This document shows, piece by piece, positions 1 through 10,483 of a stretch of 49,384 bases of DNA; within the stretch, counting starts at the first letter, position 1; each line of letters starts with the position of its first letter. Both the position numbers and the translations under genes were made by a program. Source of the stretch: Leisingera sp. JC1 (GTDB lineage Bacteria; Pseudomonadota; Alphaproteobacteria; Rhodobacterales; Rhodobacteraceae); contig NZ_LYUZ01000114.1 of assembly GCF_001679925.1 (NCBI RefSeq), forward strand, positions 90,422-139,805. Reading direction: 5' to 3'. The notes below the pieces were generated by a model. That model saw nothing but the letters and a program-made list of their open reading frames with translations. It searched no databases and was not told where the DNA came from.

Positions 1-384
1 GGAGGCCAGCGGCGCCCGCCACCATTTCCCTGCGCGCAGGGCGGAGAAGATGGCGACGTCCAGCATCTGTGCGGTCAGGAAGGCGAGGCCGGAGCCAAGT
101 GCGATGCGCAGGGTCACCGCCGGGTAGGTGAAGCCATCGCCCTGCAGCATGATCTGCGTGCCGATCAGCGAGCAGATCACCCCGGTGATAAAGCCCGCCA
201 CCACAACCTTGCGCGCGGCGGCAGCGCCATAGACGCGGTTCATCACATCGGTAACCAGAAAAGCCACCGGATAGGTGAAGGCGCCCCAGGTCAGCCAGTT
301 GCCGAACAGGAATTGCACGAGGACGTTGGAGGCCACCACCACGGCGGCCATGGCAAGAATGCCGGGAATATGCGAGCGGGTCAT
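1..384 (-). CDS. yhhQ: Queuosine precursor transporter, VUT/YhhQ family (partial)
   Basis: The gene enters from the left edge, so only the N-terminal 128 codons are present. It starts at ATG 384-382. The visible protein begins MTRSHIPGILAMAAVVVASN, followed by LVQFLFGNWLTWGAFTYPV and AFLVTDVMNRVYG. These are the hallmark first helices and the Thr-Asp/Asn-Arg loop of the VUT (YhhQ) family. Known members are inner-membrane importers of queuosine precursors such as preQ0 and preQ1 for tRNA modification. At least three hydrophobic segments are visible. It is the last gene of a minus-strand run, but a 197-base gap holding a composite repeat separates it from the upstream gene, so it probably has its own promoter. 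The family is clear; the substrate is inferred from the family. Confidence 0.85.
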   Translation of the reverse strand, partial: MTRSHIPGILAMAAVVVASNVLVQFLFGNWLTWGAFTYPVAFLVTDVMNRVYGAAAARKVVVAGFITGVICSLIGTQIMLQGDGFTYPAVTLRIALGSGLAFLTAQMLDVAIFSALRAGKWWRAPLAS

Positions 385-501
385 GCGCGGGATCCGTTTG
401 TTTCGGGGCCGCAGAGAGGGTTTCGCTGCGGCAAAAGACCGGCCCCTTTAAACTGCACGCGCCTGTTTCGCAAGGTTTTGGCTGGCAGGAACAGGGGGAG
501 C

Positions 502-571
502 CTCCCGCCCGCGCCGGGTGCCTTCTGCGAAGACCCCCTTGCGGTTGGGTGTGGCGCCGCTGGCGCGGCGC
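502..571 (+). repeat. Composite two-hairpin intergenic repeat, copy A
   Basis: Box 1 CTCCCGCCC lies at 502-510. A small hairpin CTTC-TGC-GAAG lies at 522-532. Box 2 GGTTGGG lies at 543-549. A 7-bp GC hairpin GCGCCGC-TGGC-GCGGCGC lies at 554-571. The spacing from box 1 to box 2 is 32 nt. The copy fills most of the gap between the partial transporter and the phytase-like gene. It matches copies near 7.7, 19.0, 28.2 and 37.1 kb in boxes and spacing. The stem sequence is identical to copy D and its TGGC loop is shared with copies C and D. Confidence 0.75.
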
Positions 572-581
572 AGGGGCTGTT

Positions 582-1493
582 TCAGCGCGGCAGGGCGTAT
601 TCCACCAGTTCGGTGCGCTGCAGCGGCAGGAAATTGTCGTCGGAGACCATAGTGGCGAACATCCGGCCACCCGCGTCGGCCCAGACTGAAAGGCCTTCGA
701 GATTGTCATGGGTGCCAGGGCCGGTTTGCAGCAGCATGGTTTCATTCACCGGGCCGGCGGCGGTGATATCCCAGCGCCGCAGCCGGCTGCGGAAGCCGAG
801 CAGTGTCAGGTCGCGCTCTAGCAGGTAAAACCGGCCGTCTGGGCCGAAATCCGCATCCACCGGCAGGAAGCCGCCGCGCGGCGGCAGGCTGAAGGGCCGG
901 CTCCAGCGGCTGCCGTTCCAGCGCCAGACCGGAATCTGGCCCTGTCTGTCAAAGGCGCGTTCCGGCAATGTGTAGAGATAGCCGCGGGCATCGATTGCCA
1001 GCGTCTCCAGCGACTTGTTGAGCGGCAGCTTGCGGAACGCCTTGGGCCGCGGCAGCACCTTGGCGCGGCTGTCGGGGCGGCGGTAGCGGGCGACCCGCGC
1101 GGCGCCCTCAAAGGAGATGTAACGGCTGCCGTCCGGCGCGACGGCCAGGCCCTCGCTGTCGCCGGCAAAGCCTGTCAGCACCTTGCCGGAGGAGGCGCGC
1201 AGCCCGTGCGCCGTATGTGCCGTCACGCCGGAAATAAGCCCGTCCTTGCGCTGAAGACTGGTTGTCACCAGTGTGGCCCGGTCGCTGAGAACCGTCATTT
1301 CCCGTCCGCCCGCGCTGATTTTCAGCGCCGAAAAGCCGCCGAACCAGGACTGTTTCAGCTTCCAGGTGTAGCTGCCCAGAAATTGCGCCTTGCTGATTAC
1401 CGGTGCCGGGCGGCTGGCCGCAAAGGCCGCCGCTGCCAGCCCGGCGGCGGCGGCAAAAGCCAGGGTCAGTTTGATTGCAGAACGGCGGCGCAT
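582..1493 (-). CDS. Exported esterase-like activity of phytase family protein
   Basis: This is a 303-residue protein. An N-terminal signal peptide (Arg-rich start, then an Ala-rich hydrophobic core ending around residue 25 at FAA-S) predicts export to the periplasm. The body contains repeated beta-propeller-like segments such as FAGDSEGLAVAPDGSRYISF and THDNLEGLSVWADAGGRMF, typical of the phytase-like/esterase-like family (Pfam Phytase-like). Acidic residues in the SEGLAV and NLEGLSV segments are the likely metal-site region. The start overlaps the 3' end of mepA by 28 bases, so translation is probably coupled to it. The substrate is unknown; the family name does not establish phytase activity. 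Confidence 0.8.
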   Translation of the reverse strand: MRRRSAIKLTLAFAAAAGLAAAAFAASRPAPVISKAQFLGSYTWKLKQSWFGGFSALKISAGGREMTVLSDRATLVTTSLQRKDGLISGVTAHTAHGLRASSGKVLTGFAGDSEGLAVAPDGSRYISFEGAARVARYRRPDSRAKVLPRPKAFRKLPLNKSLETLAIDARGYLYTLPERAFDRQGQIPVWRWNGSRWSRPFSLPPRGGFLPVDADFGPDGRFYLLERDLTLLGFRSRLRRWDITAAGPVNETMLLQTGPGTHDNLEGLSVWADAGGRMFATMVSDDNFLPLQRTELVEYALPR

Positions 1494-2335
1494 TGCTGGG
1501 GCAGATCCGAAAGGGTGTAATCCCGTCTCGGTTTAGGCTTTGGCGCGTTCGGGTCAACCGGTTTCGGCGGCGGCGGGTTCAAAATGTCATTGACCCAGCG
1601 CTGTGCATCAGCGCAGCCGTCGCCCTTGGGCGGGGCCGCCTGGTCGACACAGCCGCGGGCGCCGCGCGGGCAATTCAGCCGCACATGGAAGTGGTAGTGA
1701 TGCCCCCACCAGGGCCGGATCTTACGCAGCCAGCGGCGGTCGCCCTTTTCGTCATTGCACATCTGCACCTTGGCGCCGGGAAAGACGAAGATCCGCGCCA
1801 CCCGCTTGTCCTGCGCTGCGGCTTTCAGGATCTCGTGGTGGGCACGGGTCCAGCTCGCGTTCACATAGGCGCCCTTGGCCCGGCGCATGGAGATCGAAGA
1901 GATGTTCTCCCGCGCGCTGCGGCTGAGGTTCAGACGGTCCGGCGGCCGCATCCAGATGTCGATATCCAGGCCGATCTGATGGCTGCGGTGGCCCGACAGC
2001 ATCGGCCCGCCGCGCGGCTGGCTGATGTCGCCGATATACAGCCCCTTCCAGCCGCGCTGTTTCGCGGCCGCGCGGCTCAGGTCCTTGACGAAATCAATCG
2101 CGGCGGGGTGGCCCCAGTTGCGGTTGCGGCTGAGGCGCATTGCCTGCCAGGTGGGGCCGGTCTCGGGCAGCTGCTCAGCACCGGCGACGCAGCCCTTGGC
2201 ATAGGAGCCGAACGGCGCGGGTTTCTGCTGCGAGGCGCTCGGCTTGGCCCCGAACAGCGCCTTGGCGGGGGTCTGCGCGCTTGCCGGAACACTTAATCCC
2301 GCAACCGCCAGACAGATGGCAAGTAACAGTCTCAA
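1466..2335 (-). CDS. mepA: Penicillin-insensitive murein endopeptidase MepA
   Basis: I place the start at TTG 2335-2333. The protein is then 289 residues and begins with a clean signal peptide (MRLLLAICLAVAGLSVPASA). GGAG lies upstream, and the TTG overlaps the stop of the transporter gene (TTGA). The long open frame further upstream is the shadow of that transporter. Zinc-ligand motifs of the M74/LAS family are present: G-H-R-S-H-Q-I-G-L-D-I-D around residues 115-126 (H119 and D126 in family spacing) and H-Y-H-F-H-V at 213-218. MepA cleaves D-Ala-meso-DAP crosslinks in peptidoglycan in the periplasm. It is coupled to genes on both sides. The C-terminal Pro-rich stretch (NPPPPKPVDP) looks like a linker or tail. 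Confidence 0.93.
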   Translation of the reverse strand: MRLLLAICLAVAGLSVPASAQTPAKALFGAKPSASQQKPAPFGSYAKGCVAGAEQLPETGPTWQAMRLSRNRNWGHPAAIDFVKDLSRAAAKQRGWKGLYIGDISQPRGGPMLSGHRSHQIGLDIDIWMRPPDRLNLSRSARENISSISMRRAKGAYVNASWTRAHHEILKAAAQDKRVARIFVFPGAKVQMCNDEKGDRRWLRKIRPWWGHHYHFHVRLNCPRGARGCVDQAAPPKGDGCADAQRWVNDILNPPPPKPVDPNAPKPKPRRDYTLSDLPQQCAAVLQSN

Positions 2336-3696
2336 CCCTGATCTCCTTCTCCTTGAACCCAGATTAACAGTACCAATCCGATCAGAAACAGGCCGATGAC
2401 CGGGGTGATCCCCAGCCGGGCGCTGCCGGTGACAGTTGTTGCAACGCCGATCAGCATCGGCGCCAGAAAGGCGGTGGCGCGCCCCGACAGCCCGTAAAGT
2501 CCAAAGCTCTCGGTCGCTTTGGCAGGGTCGGTGTGGCGCACCATCAGGCTGCGGCTGGCCGATTGCAGGATGCCGCCAAAGCCGCCAATCAGCACGCCGC
2601 AGCCAAAGAACACCGCATCCGGCAGTTTTGACCCTTCGGGCAGGGTGATGCCAAATATCTGCTCGCGCGACATGCTGACGATGGTCAGGCAGACCAGGCT
2701 CAGCACCAGAATAGAGAGGATGATCACCGGCTTCGGCCCGTACTTCCGGTCCGCCTTGCCGCCGGCCCAGCAGAAGATCGTGGCGGCCAGCGCCGCAACG
2801 ATGCCAAAGACGCCAATGAGGGTGATCTGCCAGCCCAGCACCAGCTTGGCGTAGACCCCGCCAAAGCCGTAAAGCCCGTTGAGCGCATCGCGGTACAGCA
2901 TGGAGGAGCCAAGATAGCTGGCGAGGCTGACCCGGTTGCGCAGATTCTTCATTGATTGCACCACCAGCGCCACCGCCTGTCCCACGGTGCCGCGCCGGCC
3001 GGTGGCGCGGCCTTCGCGCACCCACAGGAAATAAGGGATCATGAAAACGGCGAACCACAGTGCGGTGAAGGGCCCGACCGCGCGGGTGCCCTCGCGCGCC
3101 TCAGCGTCCAGGCCGAACAGCGGGCTGAGGCCGATCAGGGTCTTGCCGCTGGCCTGCTCGACAAACAGCAACAGCATGATGAACAGCGAAATCACTCCGC
3201 CGAGGTAGCCAAAAGCAAAGCCGGAGCCGGAGACATTGCCAACATCCTCCTTGCTGGCCAGCGACGGCAGCTGCGCGTTGACGAAGATCAGCGCAAACTC
3301 TGCCCCGATGAAGCCGAAGCCAAAGCTGATCAGCATCCACCACAGGTTGCTGCCGCCCGGGTCCATGTACCACAGCCCCCAAGCACCGATCAGATACATT
3401 AGCGAGAACATCATGATCCAGGGCCGCCGCCGGCCGGAGATATCGGCCAGTGCCCCCATGAACGGCGCGCCGAAGCCGATGATCAACCCGGTAACGGTCA
3501 GGCAAAGCGACCAGATGGTCTGCGCCTGCGCTTTGGCGGCCTCATCCGCCAGTCCCTGGCCAATGAAATGCTCAGCCGCAACGGCGGCAAAGAACGGGCT
3601 GAAAACAAAGGTGACCAGCAGGGTGTGATAAGGCTGGCTGGCCCAGTCGAAGAACCACCACCCCCAGATGCGCTTGCGCATGGATACCTGCTGCAT
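2332..3696 (-). CDS. MFS transporter, UMF1/Atg22-like family
   Basis: This is a 454-residue integral membrane protein with about 12 hydrophobic segments. The N-terminal WGWWFFDWASQPYHTLLVTF is the signature of the UMF1/Atg22-like branch of the major facilitator superfamily. The loop GAPFMGALADISGRRRPWI matches the MFS motif between TM2 and TM3. The start is ATG 3696 with GAGGG upstream; an internal ATG six codons later is an alternative. The stop overlaps the TTG start of mepA, so transporter, mepA and the phytase-like gene form a coupled unit. Substrates of bacterial UMF1 proteins are mostly unknown. The mepA link makes a wall-derived solute possible, but that is a guess. Confidence 0.88.
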   Translation of the reverse strand: MQQVSMRKRIWGWWFFDWASQPYHTLLVTFVFSPFFAAVAAEHFIGQGLADEAAKAQAQTIWSLCLTVTGLIIGFGAPFMGALADISGRRRPWIMMFSLMYLIGAWGLWYMDPGGSNLWWMLISFGFGFIGAEFALIFVNAQLPSLASKEDVGNVSGSGFAFGYLGGVISLFIMLLLFVEQASGKTLIGLSPLFGLDAEAREGTRAVGPFTALWFAVFMIPYFLWVREGRATGRRGTVGQAVALVVQSMKNLRNRVSLASYLGSSMLYRDALNGLYGFGGVYAKLVLGWQITLIGVFGIVAALAATIFCWAGGKADRKYGPKPVIILSILVLSLVCLTIVSMSREQIFGITLPEGSKLPDAVFFGCGVLIGGFGGILQSASRSLMVRHTDPAKATESFGLYGLSGRATAFLAPMLIGVATTVTGSARLGITPVIGLFLIGLVLLIWVQGEGDQG

Positions 3697-3775
3697 GCCC
3701 GCCCTCTTGTTATCGGGGCGCAGGAGTTACGGGTCTGCACCCTCTTGCCTTCAGGTATGGCAGGCGGGCAGGGGC

Positions 3776-4324
3776 CTAGGCAAGCCCGTCCTGCATCGGC
3801 GGCCAGGGCCGGCCGCCATCCGCCGCGCACCAGTCCTTGATCCAGCAGGGCAGCTCGGGTGAGGCTTCCGCATCCTGCCCCAGCGCCGCCAGCACTTTTT
3901 CAGGCGGCACGATGCCGTTGCGGTCCGTCACCGCAGTGCGCAGCATCACATGGCTGGCGCAGTCGCCGCTCTTCTTCCACATCGACTGCTCGACATAAAT
4001 GAATTTCTCGTCCCAGCCCGCGGTGCGGCTGCGCATCTCGAACTTCTCGAAGCCGCGGATGCGGCGACGGTAGCGGACAGAGGACCCCGCCACCGTCAGC
4101 CCCCAGCGCTGCTGCCGCAGGCAGCGGATCAGCCCCACCCGCTGCGCCAGCATGGTGCGCCCAAGATCATAGAGCGTCATGGTGCGGCCGTTGTTCAGCT
4201 CCATCCACATGTCCAGGTCCCAGGGCCAGCAGATGTGGCTGGAGACATGCATGCCGGTGATCGGCAGCGGCTCCATCCGGCTGGCCAGAACGGTATCCTT
4301 GATCAGGCGGAATATCGGGTACAT
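3776..4324 (-). CDS. Acyl-CoA thioesterase-like (hotdog/4HBT) protein
   Basis: The protein has 182 residues from ATG 4324, chosen because GGAG sits nine bases upstream. An ATG five codons earlier lacks a good ribosome site. The sequence MYPIFRLIKD... MHVSSHICWPWDLDMWMELN matches the THEM6-like or 4HBT_2 thioesterase group: a HxCWPWDxDxxxELNNGR block, then RYRRRIRGFEKFEMRSRTAGWDEKFIYVEQSM, which resembles the central hotdog helix and strands. Such proteins are presumed to hydrolyse acyl-CoA thioesters in the cytoplasm. It is transcribed alone, divergent from yggT. The family assignment is fairly sure; the substrate is unknown. Confidence 0.78.
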   Translation of the reverse strand: MYPIFRLIKDTVLASRMEPLPITGMHVSSHICWPWDLDMWMELNNGRTMTLYDLGRTMLAQRVGLIRCLRQQRWGLTVAGSSVRYRRRIRGFEKFEMRSRTAGWDEKFIYVEQSMWKKSGDCASHVMLRTAVTDRNGIVPPEKVLAALGQDAEASPELPCWIKDWCAADGGRPWPPMQDGLA

Positions 4325-4457
4325 CGGCGCGCGCTCCATGTTGGCATGTGCCCGTGATGCCACCCGTTTACAGCGCGTCAACCGCAACCTCGCGGAAGCC
4401 TTGCGCATTTCGCTGCGTCTGCTTACCTGTGAGGCTGTTCGAAAGAGGGAAATACCG

Positions 4458-4745
4458 ATGGTCTCGCTGTTCCAAATCCTGATGCTGATCCTGGACGTGG
4501 TCTGGTTCTTCATCATTGCCCATGTGATCATGAGCTGGCTGATCAACTTCCAGGTCTTGAACCTGCACCAGCAGCTGGTGGGACAGATCTGGTACGGCCT
4601 GAACCGGATCCTGGAGCCGCTTTACGCGCCGGTGCGCCGTATCCTGCCCAACATGGGCGGCATTGACCTGGCACCGCTGGCGGTGCTGATCGGCGTCTAT
4701 GCGCTGCGCATCATCCTGGTGAACAACGTCTCGGCGTTCTATTGA
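4458..4745 (+). CDS. YggT family membrane protein
   Basis: The protein has 95 residues. The start at ATG 4458 is preceded by GAGGGAAATACCG. There are two hydrophobic spans: residues about 3-30, including the ILDVVWFFIIAHVIMSWL block, and about 68-92. Between them lies the family signature LNRILEPLYAPVRRILPNMGGID. YggT proteins are small inner-membrane proteins linked to osmotic adaptation and, in some bacteria, to septation. A strong rho-independent terminator follows the stop within 15 bases, so the gene is a single-gene unit. The frame is also open upstream but lacks YggT similarity there. Confidence 0.9.
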   Translation: MVSLFQILMLILDVVWFFIIAHVIMSWLINFQVLNLHQQLVGQIWYGLNRILEPLYAPVRRILPNMGGIDLAPLAVLIGVYALRIILVNNVSAFY

Positions 4746-4759
4746 TCTGAAAATCTCCG

Positions 4760-4785
4760 GCCCGGCATTTCCTGCCGGGCTTTTT
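4760..4785 (+). terminator. Rho-independent terminator of yggT
   Basis: Perfect 8-bp stem GCCCGGCA / TGCCGGGC (4760-4767 and 4773-4780) with loop TTTCC and a run of five T. It lies 15 bases after the yggT stop. Confidence 0.92.
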
Positions 4786-4870
4786 ATCTGCGGGCCTTGC
4801 CGCCCCATGCCGCCTGTGGGATTGTGCCTGCCAAGCAAGAGCAGCACTGACCACGAGGCCCTCCGCCCCC

Positions 4871-6928
<2,058 letters not shown>

Positions 6929-6957
6929 GGTCGCGCCAAGGATAGAAGGGGGCAGAT

Positions 6958-7722
6958 ATGCTGGTAGTGACCTCTCCGGCCAAGAAGCTGGACTGGGCGG
7001 AACGGGATCAGGAAATGACCTGGCCCGCGCTGCATGACGACGCGGTGGAACTGGCCGAAGTGGCCCGCAAACAATCCGTGGCGGATCTGATGAAGCTGAT
7101 GCACATCAGCGAGGATCTGGCCAAGCTGAACCATGCGCGGTTTCAGGAGTTTGCCGCCGATCCCAAAACAGACGCCACCCGCCCGGCGGCGCTGGCCTTT
7201 GCCGGTGACACTTACCAGGGGCTGGAGGCCGCCTCGCTGGACGCCGATGAAATGGTCTGGGCGCAGGAGCACTTCCGCATCCTGTCGGGCCTCTACGGCG
7301 TGCTGCGCCCGCTGGACGCGATGCAGCCCTACCGGCTGGAGATGGGTTCGCGCCTCAAGAACCCGCGCGGCAAGAACCTCTATGAGTTCTGGGGCAGCAA
7401 GATATCGGAGGCGCTGAATGCGCAGGCAGAGGCCGTGGGCGCCGGGTTGCTGGTAAATTGCGCCAGCCAGGAATATTTCGGCGCAGTGGATCTGGCGGCG
7501 CTGAAGCTGCGGGTGGTCACACCGGTGTTCATGGAAGACAAGAACGGCACCCCCAAAGTGGTGAGCTTCTATGCCAAACGCGCCCGCGGCGCGATGACGC
7601 GTTACATCATCCAAGGCAGGCTGACGGATGCGGAGAGCCTTAAGGACTTCGATGCCGGCGGCTATGCCTACCATCCGCAGATGTCGGAGCCGGACAAACC
7701 CGTCTTCCTGCGCAAAGGCTGA
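6958..7722 (+). CDS. yaaA: Peroxide stress protein YaaA (DUF328 family)
   Basis: This 254-residue protein has the typical family length. The N-terminus MLVVTSPAKKLDW and the central LNHARFQEF, GDTYQGLEA and LRPLDAMQPYRLEMGSRL motifs are diagnostic of YaaA/DUF328. So is the C-terminal VSFYAKRARGAMTRYIIQ block. In E. coli YaaA is cytoplasmic, protects against peroxide by limiting free iron, and binds DNA. Placement after recQ suggests a shared DNA-damage or oxidative-stress role, which is inference. A GGGGG stretch precedes the ATG. A composite repeat begins 16 bases after the stop. Confidence 0.94.
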   Translation: MLVVTSPAKKLDWAERDQEMTWPALHDDAVELAEVARKQSVADLMKLMHISEDLAKLNHARFQEFAADPKTDATRPAALAFAGDTYQGLEAASLDADEMVWAQEHFRILSGLYGVLRPLDAMQPYRLEMGSRLKNPRGKNLYEFWGSKISEALNAQAEAVGAGLLVNCASQEYFGAVDLAALKLRVVTPVFMEDKNGTPKVVSFYAKRARGAMTRYIIQGRLTDAESLKDFDAGGYAYHPQMSEPDKPVFLRKG

Positions 7723-7737
7723 GTGAGAGCGGGGCAG

Positions 7738-7819
7738 CTCCCGCCCGTTCCGGCACATTCACAGAATGCACCGTCCCGGTTGGGCCCGGCAGCGCGCGGA
7801 ACGCGCGCTGCCGGGCCCA
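7738..7819 (+). repeat. Composite two-hairpin intergenic repeat, copy B
   Basis: Box 1 CTCCCGCCC is at 7738-7746. A small hairpin CATTC-ACA-GAATG is at 7756-7768. Box 2 GGTTGGGC is at 7778-7785. The second hairpin is an 18-bp perfect stem (7781-7798 with 7802-7819, loop GAA) that partly includes box 2. Box spacing is 31 nt. The element lies between convergent yaaA and the histidine kinase. The long stem could stop transcription from yaaA, although there is no T-run. No gene is seen in the remaining 7820-8002. Confidence 0.75.
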
Positions 7820-8002
7820 TGGCCGCACGGAGGGTGTCTCCGGCGCAGCCGGGGCGCCCGCGGGCGCGGGAGAACCGCTGGGATGCTTAGCCGGGGCAGG
7901 CGGAGGTCAGAGGGCAACGGCTGCTGCGGCGCTTGTCCCGCGCCAGGCTCCGGTCCTTGTCCGCCGGGTCAGCCGCAGCCGGAACGCCTCAATCACTGGA
8001 GG

Positions 8003-10333
8003 CTAGCCTGTGCCTGCTTCGGGCGCATTGCCCGCCGCCGCGGATTGGGCGGGAGCACTCTCCGCCTCAACGGGCTGGATGCCCGCAGGCGCGTGGCTGC
8101 GGATCTGGTCGTGGATCAGCGCCTTGCGCAGCGGCTTGGTCAGGTAGTGGTCCAGCCCGGCGGCCAGTATACCCTCGGAGTCGCCTGCCATCGCATGCGC
8201 TGTCAGCGCCACCACCGGCACACGGCTGCCGGTCCCTGCTTCCAGCCTGCGGATTTCCATCGTGGCTTCCTTGCCGTCCATCATCGGCATCGAGATGTCC
8301 ATGAAGATCAGATCGGGGCGGTAGGTCTTGAAGGCCTCCACCGCCTCCAGCCCGTTGTTGGCAAACTGCAGCTCGATGTTCAGCTCCTTCACGATCTTGC
8401 TGAACACCAGCTGGTTGGTCTTGTTGTCTTCCGCTGCCAGCACGCGCATTTTGCGGATCGCCGGGGCCGCGGGCGCGGCAGGAGCTGCCGGTGCTGCAGG
8501 CACCGCGGCCACTGGCGCGGGGGGCACCGGCGGCGGCGGCACGGGCGCTGCTGCTGCGGCGGCGGGAGCGGCTGCCGCGGTGCGCACATCCGGACTTGTG
8601 GTTTCGCCGCCCAGCCGGGCCAGCTGGCTGAACAGGTCATCGCGCGGGGCCGGGCTTTGCAGCACACCGCTGACCAGCTGCCGCAGATCGGACCCGATGG
8701 CGGTATGCGGGCTGGAATTCAGCAGCAGGACCGGCACCCCGGTCCAGCCGTAGGACCTGAGGTCGCGGGCCAGCTGCAAGCCGTCCAGCCCCGGCAGGTT
8801 GTGGCCGCTCAGCACCAGGCTGATACCGCCCTGCATGGCCGCAAGCGCTTCTGCCGCGGTGCCGGCCGTGGTCACCTTGAGGCCCAGCATCTGCAAATGC
8901 TTCTGCAGGATCTCGCAGTTCAGCGGCACATCGTCCACCAGCAGCACATGGCGCAGGCTTCCGGGAAGTTTCGGCAGTGTCTGCTCCGCCGCGCCGCCAA
9001 CCACGGGCAGCGGCAGCCGGAAGCCGAAACAGGACCCCTTGCCCTCTTCGCTGTCGACCCAGATCTCGCCGCCCATCATCTCGATCAGCCGCTTGGAGAT
9101 CGCCAGCCCCAGCCCGGTGCCTTCGAACTTGCGGTTGCGCTCATCCTCAACCTGATTGAATTCGCCGAACACATGCTCCAGCTTCTCTGCCGGAATGCCG
9201 ATCCCGGTGTCCTCGATTGTGACATGCACCGCGCATTGACCGTCTTCGGGCGAGGTGATTCCGGTCACCCGCAGGGTCACATGGCCCTTCTTGGTGAATT
9301 TCACCGCATTGCCGGCCAGGTTCGTCAGCACCTGCCGGATCCGGCCCGGGTCGCCTACGAACCGCGTCGGCAGGAACAGGTCGTAATCCACCAGCAGCGC
9401 CAGACCCTTGTCGCGGGCGGTTGGCTGCAACAGCATCACCACCTCATGCAGGCTGCGCTCCAGGTCAAACTCCTGCGGATGCAGCTCCAGCTTGTCGGCC
9501 TCGATCTTGGAGTAATCCAGCACGTCGTTGATGATGACCAGCAGCGCCTCGCCCGAGTTCTTGATGGTCTTGGCATAGAGCTGCTGCTCCTCGTTCAGCT
9601 CGGTATCGTTCAGCAGCTCGGCCATGCCGACGACCCCGTTCATCGGGGTGCGGATCTCGTGGCTCATGTTGGCGAGGAAGGCGGATTTGGCGCGGTTTGC
9701 GGCCTCGGCCCGGGCACGGGCATCCTGCAGTTCCTGCTCGTAACGCACGGTCGAGGTGATATCGAGCGCCAGCGTCACCACATCGCCGCCGTGGCCGCGC
9801 TGATCGATCAGCCGCAGGTACCGCTCATCCCAGAGCTGGACCACCACCGGTTCCGGGGAATCGGACTGCCAGCGCTCTGACATCATCGCATGCCAGTCGC
9901 GGGCCTTCATGCTGCCGGTGCTGATCAGCCCCTCTTCGATCAGCAGCTCCAGGATCCGCTCATAGGTGATTCCCGGCGTGACCTCTTCCAGCCCGTCAAA
10001 GATGTTGAGGTAGGCGGTATTGGCACCGATCAGGTGCCCCGCAGCGTCAAAGAAGGCAAAGCCGTCCTGAAACGCCTGGATCGAGTGCCACAGCCGCCGC
10101 TCGGCGGTTTCGATCTTCTCATTGGCGGTGTGCAGGTCGGATTTCACCTTGGCGTTTTCGTCGCGCACGGTGGCGACCTCGGCCTGGGTCTGGCCGATCT
10201 GCTTGGTCAGTGCCAGCGCGTGGCGGCCCAGCTTGCGGTTGGCAGCGGACAGCTCAGCCTGCTTCAGCTCAAGCAGCCGTTCAGCGGCGAGCCGCGCCCG
10301 CCTTTCTTCCGCCAGTTTGTCAGCAAGGCTCAT
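8003..10333 (-). CDS. PAS-containing hybrid sensor histidine kinase with two receiver domains
   Basis: The protein has 776 residues and no transmembrane segment, so it is probably a cytoplasmic sensor. An N-terminal coiled coil (about 5-85) leads to a PAS domain (about 88-195). HisKA contains [15 protein letters not shown] with phospho-acceptor H225. The HATPase region has N-box [16 protein letters not shown] and [10 protein letters not shown] first receiver-like domain (about 463-570) keeps the acidic pair in LLVDDVP. It has Gly510 where the phospho-Asp should be, and Ser in place of the usual Lys (LQSPAP). A long Ala/Pro linker follows. The second receiver (about 630-750) is canonical, with D679 in [10 protein letters not shown] and LTKP. 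No HPt domain or response regulator is adjacent, so the partner is unknown. Confidence 0.93.
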   Translation of the reverse strand: MSLADKLAEERRARLAAERLLELKQAELSAANRKLGRHALALTKQIGQTQAEVATVRDENAKVKSDLHTANEKIETAERRLWHSIQAFQDGFAFFDAAGHLIGANTAYLNIFDGLEEVTPGITYERILELLIEEGLISTGSMKARDWHAMMSERWQSDSPEPVVVQLWDERYLRLIDQRGHGGDVVTLALDITSTVRYEQELQDARARAEAANRAKSAFLANMSHEIRTPMNGVVGMAELLNDTELNEEQQLYAKTIKNSGEALLVIINDVLDYSKIEADKLELHPQEFDLERSLHEVVMLLQPTARDKGLALLVDYDLFLPTRFVGDPGRIRQVLTNLAGNAVKFTKKGHVTLRVTGITSPEDGQCAVHVTIEDTGIGIPAEKLEHVFGEFNQVEDERNRKFEGTGLGLAISKRLIEMMGGEIWVDSEEGKGSCFGFRLPLPVVGGAAEQTLPKLPGSLRHVLLVDDVPLNCEILQKHLQMLGLKVTTAGTAAEALAAMQGGISLVLSGHNLPGLDGLQLARDLRSYGWTGVPVLLLNSSPHTAIGSDLRQLVSGVLQSPAPRDDLFSQLARLGGETTSPDVRTAAAAPAAAAAAPVPPPPVPPAPVAAVPAAPAAPAAPAAPAIRKMRVLAAEDNKTNQLVFSKIVKELNIELQFANNGLEAVEAFKTYRPDLIFMDISMPMMDGKEATMEIRRLEAGTGSRVPVVALTAHAMAGDSEGILAAGLDHYLTKPLRKALIHDQIRSHAPAGIQPVEAESAPAQSAAAGNAPEAGTG

Positions 10334-10367
10334 CCCTGCGAACTCCGCAATCCATCACCGCAAAAAG

Positions 10368-10389
10368 GCGCGCAGCAATTTCTGCGCGC
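10368..10389. promoter_or_regulatory. Inverted repeat between divergent genes
   Basis: GCGCGCAG and CTGCGCGC form an 8-bp perfect inverted repeat with a 6-base spacer (CAATTT). It lies 35 bases upstream of the kinase start and about 95 bases before the macroglobulin gene. It could be an operator or a transcript hairpin; nothing in the sequence decides between these. Confidence 0.35.
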
Positions 10390-10414
10390 AGGGCAGCCGC
10401 GCTGCTCTCTCTTT

Positions 10415-10442
10415 TTGTTACGCTGAGGAATCTTGCTATGAC
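10415..10442 (+). promoter_or_regulatory. Possible sigma-70 type promoter for the A2M-pbpC operon
   Basis: TTGTTA (10415-10420) and TATGAC (10437-10442) are separated by 16 bases and lie about 40 bases before the macroglobulin start. The match is partial and alphaproteobacterial promoters are variable, so this is only a candidate. Confidence 0.3.
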
Positions 10443-10483
10443 GTTAAGCCCGTGCCAGCCTGACCCCAGTATTGGAGGGTGCC

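Noticed and set aside
2336-3058. N-terminal extension of mepA
   Set aside because: It is antisense-free but out of frame with, and fully inside, the MFS transporter gene. The signal peptide and Shine-Dalgarno sequence place the start at TTG 2335.
8047-8055. CTCCCGCCC box on the minus strand inside the end of the kinase gene
   Set aside because: It lies in coding sequence and is not followed by GTTGGG at the expected distance.
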